NCBI GenBank assembly: GCA_016707685.1
Contig: JADJHE010000004.1
Span: 1-64,000, forward strand
Direction: 5' to 3'
DNA from: Bacteroidota bacterium
Lineage (GTDB): Bacteria > Bacteroidota > Bacteroidia > 2-12-FULL-35-15
Length of the DNA stretch: 64,000 bases
Each line of letters opens with the position of its first letter. Positions within the stretch are counted from its first letter, which is position 1. Positions 47,615 to 55,565 of the stretch are shown one piece after another. Both the position numbers and the translations under genes were made by a program. The notes under the pieces were generated by a model. It worked only from the letters and a program-made list of their open reading frames with translations. It made no database searches and was not told the DNA's origin.

Positions 47615-50533
47615 TTATTTAACAATTGTCACATGTCCAATAATTTTTTTCTTTTTCCCCTTAATATCCTTATAATTCAGTCTATAAACATATACATCCT
47701 CTTGAACAATATCTCCAACATTATTAACAGCCCCATTCCATCCTTCTTTCTGATCCGTTGATGTAAAAATTCGGTTGCCCCATCTATCAAAAATCAACAA
47801 TTCATAATTTTTTGGGTCAATACCATGAGAATACACATAAAATATATCATTTACATTATCTCCATTTGGAGTAAATGAGTTTGGAATATAGATTGTAATT
47901 ACATCCTGTATCATCACCATTTGTGTAACAGAATCAATACAACCATCTGAGTTACTTGCATACAAAGTAACAGGATACGTTCCAATATCAGGATATGTAT
48001 GAGAAGGATTTTCCAATCCAGAACCTGTACCATCACCAAAATTCCACAACCAGATAGATGAATAAGTAGAAGTACTTGTAAAATAAATTGTAGGATTGAT
48101 TATATCAGCATCCAAAGGTGTCATTACAAAACTTGCAACTGGTTGAGCAAACACATTAATCATACAACTAATCGTATCTGTTGTAGAACAACCAGCACCA
48201 AAACTTACTGTTAATACAACATCATGACAACCATTTGTAGTATATAAGTGTGATGGGTTATAGCCAGTTGCCGAAGTACCATCTCCAAATAACCAAGTAT
48301 ACGTTGCACCTGCATTACCTGTTGTATCTGCAGTAAAATTGACATTCAATGCATTACATCCGCTAGTAACATCTGAACTGAAATTAACAACTGGTGGTGC
48401 AGATGTTGTAACTGTAGCTATTGCAGTTGATGTACATCCATTTGTTGTACCTGTTACTGTATATGAAGCTGAGGTCCCAGGAGCAGAAATTGTATTTGTA
48501 GCCTGTCCAGATGACCAAACATAGCTTGTTGCTCCATTAGCAGTTAACGTTGTTGGTACGCCTACACAAGTTACAGGAGAATTAACTGTAACAACTGGCA
48601 AAGGATTTATTACAACTGTGGTTGAAGATGTACTTGTACATGCAATAGGTGCAACAATAGAAATGGTTACAGTATAAACTCCTGCTGCAGCTACAGTAAC
48701 ATTGTTTATAGTAGGATTTTGAACGGCTGAAACAAATCCATTCGGTCCTGTCCACGAATAAGTAGCACCCACTAAATTTGTTGCGGTCAAATTTAATGTT
48801 TCACCAACACAATGTGGTCCATCATTCCCAGCAGTTACTGGACAAGGAACACAAGCAGCTGGTGCTGTATAATTTTGAGTCAACGTACATGCTGCATCAG
48901 CTGAAAAAACCGCTGTAACCACACATGCTGCTCCATCCGAACTTAAACCGTTCAAGGCATATGCCATTGGACTTATAAAAGGAGCATTAAATACTTGAGA
49001 TACACCTCCGCAAGAACTAGAAACGGTAAGTGTTCCCGTTGCTGGTGCATTTACAAAACCAACAGAACCTGTTACCGAATAATTATTCGTTGCAGGATCA
49101 CATGCCGAAGCTGTTGCTGATAAAGATGTGATTGAACAAATAACAGGACAAGGTGCTGGTGCAGAATAGTTTTGAGTTAAGGTACATGCTGCATCCGCTG
49201 AAAACGCAGCTGTAATAGTACATGCAGCCGAGTTTGCTGCTAATCCTGTAAAGCTGTAAGCTGCAGGACTAGTAAATGGTGCATTTAAAACAACCGGTGT
49301 TCCACCACATGAATTTGTAATAGTAAGAGTTCCTGTTGCTGGAGCATTTACAAACGTAACGGATCCACTCACATCGTATTGTTGAGTTGCAACAGCACAA
49401 GCTGTTGGTGTAGCAGTTAAACCAGTTATTGAACAGTTAACAGGACATGGAGCTGGTGCTGAATAATTTTGAGTTAATGTACAAGCTGCATTTGCTGAAA
49501 AAACAGCTGTAACAGTACAAGAAGCTGAATTTGCACCCAATCCAGTAAAAGTGTATGCAGCTGGACTAGTAAACGGGGCATTCAAAACAACGGGTGTTCC
49601 ACCACATGAATTAGAGATTGTTAACGTTCCTGAAGCCGGTGCATTCACAAAGGTTACACTTCCACTAACATCATATTGTTGTGTTGCAACTGCACAAGCA
49701 GTTGGCGTTGCTGTAATCGCAGAAATAGCACAATTTACAGCACATGACGGTGGGGCTGTAAAACTTTGGGTAAGTGTACATGCTGGATCAGCTGAAAAAA
49801 CAGCTGTAACTGTACATCCCGCTCCATTTGCTGGTAAACCAGCAAGTGAGTAACTGGCTGTAGTCGCATTAAAGGGAGCATTAAAAACTTGGGTAACACC
49901 GCTACACGAGTTTGTAACGGTTAATGTTCCAGACGAAGGCGGTGTAGTGTAGGTAATAGTACCTGTAACAGTATAAGTGTTTGTTGCTACAGCACACGCT
50001 CCTGGTGTTGCCGTTAAACCTGTCATGTTACAAAGAATATTGCAATTGGTAGAACCCGAACCTCCTGTTTGAGAAAACTCGATTGTTCCTGGATCATCAG
50101 CAAAATTTGTCAAAAGTAACATATACCATTCCCCTGCAACAGCATTCGGAATTACACATGTTTCTTGCGCTGCTGTAGAGTAACTACAATCCACTGCACT
50201 TGTTGCTTGCAAATTCGTAGCACATGCTGCTGCTGTACTTGTAAAAGGTCCCCAAATAGCAAAATCCACATCAATACCAAAACCACTGTTATCAGTTTGT
50301 TCAATATTGATTGTCAAAGGTCCAGTATTTGCAATTTGCAAATAATACCAAGCAGGATTAGGCGTAGTCATCAAACAATCAAAATCCCCAGCATCTGCAA
50401 CACCGGTATTATTTGGAAATGTATAGGTTGTTCCTGTACAGAATGGATCTGCTGTTGGACACGTAGTTCCTTGAGCAAATGAATTTGTAAAACTTGTAAA
50501 GAAAATCGTAAAAAGGAGTAGTAATTTTTTCAT
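47615..50533 (-). CDS. T9SS type B adhesin-like protein A (972 aa)
   Basis: Signal peptide (MKKLLLLFTIFFTSFTNSFA); a WYY/DIDFAIWGPF domain (22-170) also found in the giant adhesin; four tandem ~95-residue Cys modules (about 170-565, pattern TATPTACAVATQQYDVSG, GTLTISNSCGGTPVV, FSADAACTLTQNY); an Ig-like unit (DGPHCVGETLNLTAT); a short ITCVGVPTTLTA-like unit; two PKD domains (TYTWLFGDGTSATG, IWLWNFGDGTGSG); and the gliding-associated T9SS type B sorting domain (YIPNSFTPNGDNVND, FDRWGNRIF, DVYVYRLNYKD, IIGHVTIVK). Likely surface-exposed. It is the first gene of the adhesin cluster, with two inverted repeats in its leader. No SprB-type repeat is present, unlike adhesins B and C. Confidence 0.85.
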   Translation of the reverse strand: MKKLLLLFTIFFTSFTNSFAQGTTCPTADPFCTGTTYTFPNNTGVADAGDFDCLMTTPNPAWYYLQIANTGPLTINIEQTDNSGFGIDVDFAIWGPFTSTAAACATNLQATSAVDCSYSTAAQETCVIPNAVAGEWYMLLLTNFADDPGTIEFSQTGGSGSTNCNILCNMTGLTATPGACAVATNTYTVTGTITYTTPPSSGTLTVTNSCSGVTQVFNAPFNATTASYSLAGLPANGAGCTVTAVFSADPACTLTQSFTAPPSCAVNCAISAITATPTACAVATQQYDVSGSVTFVNAPASGTLTISNSCGGTPVVLNAPFTSPAAYTFTGLGANSASCTVTAVFSANAACTLTQNYSAPAPCPVNCSITGLTATPTACAVATQQYDVSGSVTFVNAPATGTLTITNSCGGTPVVLNAPFTSPAAYSFTGLAANSAACTITAAFSADAACTLTQNYSAPAPCPVICSITSLSATASACDPATNNYSVTGSVGFVNAPATGTLTVSSSCGGVSQVFNAPFISPMAYALNGLSSDGAACVVTAVFSADAACTLTQNYTAPAACVPCPVTAGNDGPHCVGETLNLTATNLVGATYSWTGPNGFVSAVQNPTINNVTVAAAGVYTVTISIVAPIACTSTSSTTVVINPLPVVTVNSPVTCVGVPTTLTANGATSYVWSSGQATNTISAPGTSASYTVTGTTNGCTSTAIATVTTSAPPVVNFSSDVTSGCNALNVNFTADTTGNAGATYTWLFGDGTSATGYNPSHLYTTNGCHDVVLTVSFGAGCSTTDTISCMINVFAQPVASFVMTPLDADIINPTIYFTSTSTYSSIWLWNFGDGTGSGLENPSHTYPDIGTYPVTLYASNSDGCIDSVTQMVMIQDVITIYIPNSFTPNGDNVNDIFYVYSHGIDPKNYELLIFDRWGNRIFTSTDQKEGWNGAVNNVGDIVQEDVYVYRLNYKDIKGKKKKIIGHVTIVK
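48840..50030 (-). repeat. four tandem copies of a ~95-residue Cys module in adhesin A
   Basis: Copies two and three are nearly identical in protein sequence (both have CAVATQQYDVSGSVTFVNAP and SCGGTPVVLNAPFTSPAAY), yet their DNA differs at many third codon positions. Each copy has five or so Cys at fixed spacing. Copies one and four are more divergent. Single or paired relatives occur in adhesins B and C. Confidence 0.75.
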
Positions 50534-50555
50534 AATTATTAATAGTATCTTTAAA

Positions 50556-50602
50556 TCATACCATAGGTATGATGCATTTTAATGCACGAGCGTTGCATTA
50601 AA
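50556..50602. promoter_or_regulatory. two tandem inverted repeats in the leader of the adhesin cluster
   Basis: TCATACC-ATA-GGTATGA (50556-50572) is followed at once by TTTAATGCA-CGAGCGT-TGCATTAAA (50578-50602). Both are perfect, with 7- and 9-bp arms, and lie 23-69 bases upstream of adhesin A's start. They could be protein-binding operators or hairpins in the 5' leader RNA. No T run follows them on the minus strand. The gap also separates the divergent mdh gene. Confidence 0.45.
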
Positions 50603-50716
50603 TTTAACATAAATTGTTCAAAAGTCGAAAAAGTGTTCAAAATTTAGCATATAAATATACATTTCTTTTCTAATTTAGCATCCTAAAATTTAACAAACCT
50701 TAAAAACTTAATAAAA

Positions 50717-51652
50717 ATGAAAGTAACAGTAGTAGGAGCCGGAAATGTAGGCGCAACAACTGCAGATGTTTTAGCATTTCGCAGAATCGCTTCAGAAGTA
50801 GTATTGCTTGATATCCGCGAAAATTTCGCTGAAGGAAAAGCATTGGATATGATGCAAACAGCAACCTTAAACGGTTTTGAAACTCGCGTTAAAGGAAGCA
50901 CAAACGATTATTCAAAAACAGCAAACAGTGATGTTGTTGTTATCACAAGTGGTATTCCTCGTAAACCAGGCATGACTCGTGAAGAATTAATCGGGATCAA
51001 TGCTGGTATCGTAAAAACTGTTACTGAAAATTTATTAAAACATTCTCCAAATGCAATTGTAGTTGTTGTTTCCAACCCAATGGATACAATGACTTACTTA
51101 GCATTAAAAGAAAGCAAATTACCCAAAAACAGAATTATTGGTATGGGTGGTATCTTGGATAGCGCTCGTTTCAAATGCTATTTGTCATTAGCTTTAGATG
51201 CATCTGCAAACGATATCGAAGGAATGGTAATTGGTGGTCATGGTGATACAACTATGATTCCTTTAACTCGTTTAGCTTCTTACAAAGGTGTTCCTGTATC
51301 TCAATTTATTGATGCTGAGAACTTGAAAAAAGTAGCTGCTGATACAATGGTTGGTGGTGCTACATTAACTGGTATGTTAGGAACTTCTGCTTGGTATGCT
51401 CCAGGTGCTGCAGTTGCTGCATTGGTAGATAGCATCTTAAACGATCAGAAAAAAATGTTCTCTTGCTGCGTATATTTAGATGGTGAATACGGACAAAAAG
51501 ACATTTGCTTAGGTGTTCCTGTAATCATTGGAAAAAATGGCTGGGAAAAAATTGTTGATGTTAAATTAAACGATGAAGAAAAAGCGGCATTTGCAAAATC
51601 TGCTGATGCTGTTCGTAATATGAATGCTGTATTAAGTACAATCAACGCTTAA
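50717..51652 (+). CDS. mdh: malate dehydrogenase
   Basis: 311 residues of the LDH-like malate dehydrogenase family, catalysing malate to oxaloacetate with NAD in the TCA cycle. Evidence: the nucleotide-binding GAGNVGATTADVLA near the N terminus, ITSGIPRKPGMTREEL (mobile loop with the substrate-binding Arg), VVVSNPMDTMTYLA, GMGGILDSARF, and the catalytic His in IGGHGDTTMIP. Length and motifs are complete. Monocistronic, with a strong terminator after it. Confidence 0.95.
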   Translation: MKVTVVGAGNVGATTADVLAFRRIASEVVLLDIRENFAEGKALDMMQTATLNGFETRVKGSTNDYSKTANSDVVVITSGIPRKPGMTREELIGINAGIVKTVTENLLKHSPNAIVVVVSNPMDTMTYLALKESKLPKNRIIGMGGILDSARFKCYLSLALDASANDIEGMVIGGHGDTTMIPLTRLASYKGVPVSQFIDAENLKKVAADTMVGGATLTGMLGTSAWYAPGAAVAALVDSILNDQKKMFSCCVYLDGEYGQKDICLGVPVIIGKNGWEKIVDVKLNDEEKAAFAKSADAVRNMNAVLSTINA

Positions 51653-51675
51653 TAAAATTTCAATCTAATTATTTT

Positions 51676-51707
51676 AAAAGGCGACTATCATCAGTCGCCT
51701 TTTTTTT
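51676..51707 (+). terminator. intrinsic terminator of mdh
   Basis: AAAAGGCGACT pairs with AGTCGCCTTTT around ATCATC, followed by more T residues, 24 bases after the mdh stop. Confidence 0.92.
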
Positions 51708-51720
51708 AAACTACTCCATT

Positions 51721-52152
51721 ATGATTTCTACTATCCCATTTAAAATTTTAAATATTGATGGTGAAGGTTTTCACCTCATGATTAAAATTAAAATCAACAA
51801 TAAATTATCGAATTTAATCATTGATACGGGTGCTTCAAAAACGGTTTTTGATAAACATCGAATCAAAAATTTTGTTTCAGAAAAAAAATTTGATACCCAC
51901 GATAAATTATCAAGTGGACTAGGAACCAACTCCATGGAAAGTCAATTGGTAACCTTAAAAAAAATTAAAATTGGCGAAGTTGAAATTTTAAATTACCACA
52001 CCATTCTGCTCGACTTATCACATGTAAATCAATCGTACGAACAAATTGGTTTAAAGCCTATAGATGGCGTTTTAGGAAGTGATGTGTTATTAAAATACAA
52101 TGCCGTAATTGACTACGAGAAAAAAATATTGAAATTGAAATTTAAGAAATAA
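51721..52152 (+). CDS. retropepsin-like aspartic protease domain protein
   Basis: 143 residues of the small clan AA aspartic protease type. The catalytic motif is Asp35-Thr-Gly in LIIDTGASKTVFD. The family's second hydrophobic-Gly element, GVLGSDVL, precedes the C-terminal VIDYEKKILKLKF, as usual for bacterial retropepsin-like proteins that act as dimers. No signal peptide is evident. The substrate is unknown. It starts right after the mdh terminator, and its 3' end overlaps the convergent DCC gene by 11 bases. Confidence 0.82.
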   Translation: MISTIPFKILNIDGEGFHLMIKIKINNKLSNLIIDTGASKTVFDKHRIKNFVSEKKFDTHDKLSSGLGTNSMESQLVTLKKIKIGEVEILNYHTILLDLSHVNQSYEQIGLKPIDGVLGSDVLLKYNAVIDYEKKILKLKFKK

Positions 52153-52555
52153 AACGTTTTTTTATTTCAGGGCTTGGTATCATACACGCCTCTTTTTTTC
52201 CAAACCATTTGTACCTGTTTTTAGCAATAAAATTATAAACACCATCACGAATAAATTTCGGAATAATTATAAATCCAAACAATAAAGGATACAAATAATT
52301 TAAGTTTTTTGTGATTCTTAAAATGGCGGAAGATTTAACAAATACATTTCCATTGTCAATCAAAATGATGCTGTCAATTTTTGATTGATCTATACCATGT
52401 TTTTCAGAAAGCATTTTACCTAAATCCGATTGTAAGGCAGCAAATTTGTAGCGCTCTTTTTTATCGTGTCGAATAATAAAATTTACTGATGAATTACAGA
52501 AGTTACAAACACCATCAAACAATACAATCCCTATCTTTTCTTCTTCAGTTATCAT
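52142..52555 (-). CDS. DCC family (DUF393) thiol-disulfide oxidoreductase-like protein
   Basis: 137 residues of the DUF393 family. The signature VLFDGVCNFCNSSVNF holds DG and the CxxC at Cys17/Cys20, followed by ALQSDLGKML and IDSIILID, as in the family. It is predicted to be thioredoxin-like, with unproven activity. Its start overlaps the stop of the upstream beta-propeller gene by one base (TGATG), so it is probably the last gene of the putative copper operon. No signal peptide. Confidence 0.82.
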   Translation of the reverse strand: MITEEEKIGIVLFDGVCNFCNSSVNFIIRHDKKERYKFAALQSDLGKMLSEKHGIDQSKIDSIILIDNGNVFVKSSAILRITKNLNYLYPLLFGFIIIPKFIRDGVYNFIAKNRYKWFGKKEACMIPSPEIKKRFIS

Positions 52556-54012
52556 CAGTATCGAACTCCAATTGCATAAGGATCAACAGAGACTTCAATC
52601 TTCTTAATGCTACCTGTTTCTGTTTTAACAGTTTCCAAAGTATTCAAATCAATGAATGAAACATTTCCATTTCTTCCACTACAAGTACCTAAATGATGAG
52701 GGGCAGGACCATCGCTTGAAGCATTTCTATTAGCAACATAAACCATTCTTTTAGCATCATCCATTCCTATTCCATGTGGTTGATGCCCCGTGTAAATGTT
52801 TTTCACAAACGAATTTGTGGTGTAATCAATCACTGCAACTGAACCTCTTTTTCCGGAAAAATTCACTGTATCTTCTGGACAAGTAACAAACAGATAATTA
52901 CTTGATGAAGATACAACCATCTCTGATGGCAAACCTCCAACAGGAATAGTTGCTAATAATTGATTCGTTGAGGTGTTAAATATTCTTACTTCAGTTGTGC
53001 CTTGACAAGTAACAAAATACTTTGTCCCATCTGGAGAAAAAACCAACTCATGAGGCAACAACGAAACTGGTGGAGGTGTTGAATATAAATTCACAACTTC
53101 ATATGCACTAAAATCTACCAATGGTAATTTTAATATTTCACTGCTGTTTTGAAGTGTCACATACAATGTATCCGAAGTATTATTTAGAGCTGAACCATGT
53201 GGATTGTTAAATCCTAAATTATGAATTACAGATAGCGTATTTAAGTTAACCTCTGCTATATCACCATTAAAACTCCAGTCGATTACAAATGCTTTTTGAC
53301 CATCGGGCGTAAGGGTCATTGTATTCCAATTTTTTAAACCTAATAGTGCTTCTCCAACATAAGAATCGTCAGATGTTCTAAATTTTTGCAATGAATTTCC
53401 GCCTGTTGAAATAACATACCAATATTGACCATCAGCCGAAACTTTAATATTGTGTGGCGATTCCACCCCTGCGCTATTCCCTACATTCACATAACGCATC
53501 GGCAATAATGTTTCCTGATCAAATACCGTTACAACATCACATCCTTGATTGGTAACATAAAACTTTTTACGATTAGGTTTATCCGAAAATTTCACAAACC
53601 CATCTTTATTAGGAGCACCATTATTAATCCAATCGCGAACCAATAAAACTTCTTCTCGTGTTAATTTATCTCGATTATAAGGCATGGTTGGAGTCAACGC
53701 AACACCTAAATCAGCATAGGTATTAATGTAATACATAAGTGTACTGTAATCACTTCTGTATGGAATTACGGAAACACTATTTCTTCCTCCTTCAAAAAGT
53801 TTATCCCAACTTTCCAACGACAAACCGCCTGCAGCATCTTTACTCGCTTCGTTATGACAACCCGACACAGCGCATTTTGTAAAAACTATTTTTCCAATAT
53901 CATCTGGATAAGCATTGTAATCGGGAATTGCTTTTTCGTTCATACAAGAACTAAAAAACAAAAGCAAGGCAATTGCTAAAAATGAAAGATTGTAGTTGAA
54001 GGTCAATTTCAT
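52555..54012 (-). CDS. lipoprotein with N-terminal haem c domain and YncE-like beta-propeller
   Basis: 485 residues. The lipoprotein signal ends LLLFFSSC (lipid Cys23). A haem-binding motif of the less common C-x4-C-H form, CAVSGCH (47-53), opens a cytochrome c-like domain, with PTMPYNRDKLT (possible Met ligand) and LVRDWINNGAPN closing it near 136. From about 150 a seven-bladed YncE-type propeller follows, with repeated strands such as VTPDG/LSPDG motifs (TLTPDGQKAFVIDW, VFSPDGTKYFVTC, VSSSSNYLFVTC, GMDDAKRMVYVANR) ending with VDPYAIGVRY. Presumably periplasmic electron transfer or binding. It follows the small CarboxypepD-like lipoprotein after a terminator-like hairpin. Confidence 0.78.
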   Translation of the reverse strand: MKLTFNYNLSFLAIALLLFFSSCMNEKAIPDYNAYPDDIGKIVFTKCAVSGCHNEASKDAAGGLSLESWDKLFEGGRNSVSVIPYRSDYSTLMYYINTYADLGVALTPTMPYNRDKLTREEVLLVRDWINNGAPNKDGFVKFSDKPNRKKFYVTNQGCDVVTVFDQETLLPMRYVNVGNSAGVESPHNIKVSADGQYWYVISTGGNSLQKFRTSDDSYVGEALLGLKNWNTMTLTPDGQKAFVIDWSFNGDIAEVNLNTLSVIHNLGFNNPHGSALNNTSDTLYVTLQNSSEILKLPLVDFSAYEVVNLYSTPPPVSLLPHELVFSPDGTKYFVTCQGTTEVRIFNTSTNQLLATIPVGGLPSEMVVSSSSNYLFVTCPEDTVNFSGKRGSVAVIDYTTNSFVKNIYTGHQPHGIGMDDAKRMVYVANRNASSDGPAPHHLGTCSGRNGNVSFIDLNTLETVKTETGSIKKIEVSVDPYAIGVRY

Positions 54013-54031
54013 TTACTCAAAGTTAAAAAAT

Positions 54032-54063
54032 AAAACCCGCAAATAAAATTATTGGCGGGTTTT
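54032..54063. terminator. intrinsic terminator-like hairpin between two lipoprotein genes
   Basis: AAAACCCGC pairs with GCGGGTTTT, with a 14-base loop and A/T flanks on both sides. It lies between two genes on the minus strand and could reduce read-through into the propeller gene. Confidence 0.65.
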
Positions 54064-54083
54064 GATTCTATTAAAATATTCTA

Positions 54084-54461
54084 TTATTCTGTAACAGGAA
54101 CATTTATTTCTTTGTCTTCATTTCTTCTTATGTTTACAGCAATGCCGCCTCTCACATTATCAACAATAGCATTGTCATATCCAACACCATACAAATAATA
54201 ATCTCCTTTTTGCAAACCTTCAAACTTGTAGGCTCCTTGAGCATCTGCATTTACTTGTGCATCATAGGAAGACACATTGGTTCCAGGAAAATCAATTGCA
54301 CCATATTTTATATACACAATCGAACCAGGAATAGCAGCGCCATGATGCTCCACTTTTCCACTAATACTGGACTTCCCTCCGGGTCCTTCTTTTTTACAAG
54401 AAGTAAAAATAATTGAAAGTGCCACTAAGGCAATTGCAAAAAATATGATTTGTTTTTTCAT
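54084..54461 (-). CDS. small lipoprotein with carboxypeptidase-regulatory-like domain
   Basis: 125 residues. The lipoprotein signal ends ALSIIFTSC (Cys22), then a short KKEGPGG linker. The rest is a beta-sandwich like CarboxypepD_reg/SpaA: SISGKVEHHGAAIPGSIVYI, an Asn/Asp turn region, ADAQGAYKFEGLQKGDYYLYG, and a final strand with VNIRRNEDKEINVPV. The His-His pair in VEHHGAA is noticeable next to other probable metal proteins, but this is not evidence of metal binding. It follows the OM protein gene by 31 bases in the same direction. Confidence 0.7.
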   Translation of the reverse strand: MKKQIIFFAIALVALSIIFTSCKKEGPGGKSSISGKVEHHGAAIPGSIVYIKYGAIDFPGTNVSSYDAQVNADAQGAYKFEGLQKGDYYLYGVGYDNAIVDNVRGGIAVNIRRNEDKEINVPVTE

Positions 54462-54492
54462 GGGACAATATTTACACTACTAATTTAACAAA

Positions 54493-55527
54493 TTAAGCGC
54501 TTGTTTGTTTTTTATTAAACAAATATTTTTTCTGATTAAAGTTAAATGTTAATCCAACCATCAATTTGCATGCATTGGCCATATTCCCATTTATTTTTTG
54601 CTCATAAACAGGTACCTGAAAAGATGTATTTAAAGCAAATTGTTTGTAAAATAAATCCAAGCCAATACCCGCATTTGCAATATTCATGGTCGTCCCAGCT
54701 TGTAAAACATCATTAATAAACAAACCTTCTGTATATTCATAATACCCCTGAATGGATGGAAAAATTTTAAAATCTTTTTCCTGACGGAATTTAAAAAACA
54801 CATTTAAATAGTTGGTACTGCTATTTGCAATTTTTTCGTGGTAATAATTTTCACCATTTATTTTATAAGTTGAGTTAAAGCTAAACCCAATTTTTTTGTA
54901 TCCAAAAACATAATATACATATGCCAGATAATCAACGCTCCCTGTCCCTGGTTGCAACATGAAATTAATGCGTTGATTATTTTCATTCTTTTGATAATAA
55001 TCGCCAACAGGAAGTTTTAAGCCTGCTCCTATAATTAATCGGTGCTGATATTTTTCTGTCATTGTTTTGCTTATAACATGATAAGCTGCAAACAATGTAA
55101 TATCACCAATACCTTGTATGTTTTGTTTCTGTTCTTTTATTCGATCCGAATTCATTACAAATGGAACAATTCCATTAATCTCAATTCGATTATGAATAAA
55201 ATATTTTGCTCTTAATTCTGCTGTGGTAAATACTTCATAATCTCTATCACTAAGCGTAGAATCTAAAACTGTTCCATGTGTACCATGTTTTAAATTAGTA
55301 AAAGAAGTATTTGAATTGCTATTGATTACGCTTGACTTATAGGTATTGGGGAATAGTTTACCGTTTTGATTTGCATTAAAATACCCACTATAACTTTTAT
55401 AGCGATAAAGCATTGCTATACTACTCTGATTATCGTATGGTGTAATACCCATAAAACTACCACAAAAATCACAAGCATAACTAATATTAAAAATCAAAAC
55501 ACCGAAGAGTGTTAATAGTTGTTTCAT
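54493..55527 (-). CDS. outer-membrane beta-barrel protein of unknown function
   Basis: 344 residues with a signal peptide (MKQLLTLFGVLIFNISYA) followed at once by CDFCG, a CxxC at the mature N terminus. The body alternates polar and aromatic residues in ~10-residue strands (ELRAKYFIHNRIEINGIVPF, DITLFAAYHVI, HRLIIGAGLKLPVGDYY, VYYVFGYKKIGFSFNSTY) as in transporter-type outer-membrane barrels. The C terminus GLTFNFNQKKYLFN does not end in Phe. No exact family. Its place between the MbnH-like gene and small lipoproteins suggests a role in the same metal pathway, and the CxxC could bind copper, but both are inference. Confidence 0.65.
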   Translation of the reverse strand: MKQLLTLFGVLIFNISYACDFCGSFMGITPYDNQSSIAMLYRYKSYSGYFNANQNGKLFPNTYKSSVINSNSNTSFTNLKHGTHGTVLDSTLSDRDYEVFTTAELRAKYFIHNRIEINGIVPFVMNSDRIKEQKQNIQGIGDITLFAAYHVISKTMTEKYQHRLIIGAGLKLPVGDYYQKNENNQRINFMLQPGTGSVDYLAYVYYVFGYKKIGFSFNSTYKINGENYYHEKIANSSTNYLNVFFKFRQEKDFKIFPSIQGYYEYTEGLFINDVLQAGTTMNIANAGIGLDLFYKQFALNTSFQVPVYEQKINGNMANACKLMVGLTFNFNQKKYLFNKKQTSA

Positions 55528-55565
55528 TGAAAAATTTTATTCGTTAAAAACGAAATAATTAAATA

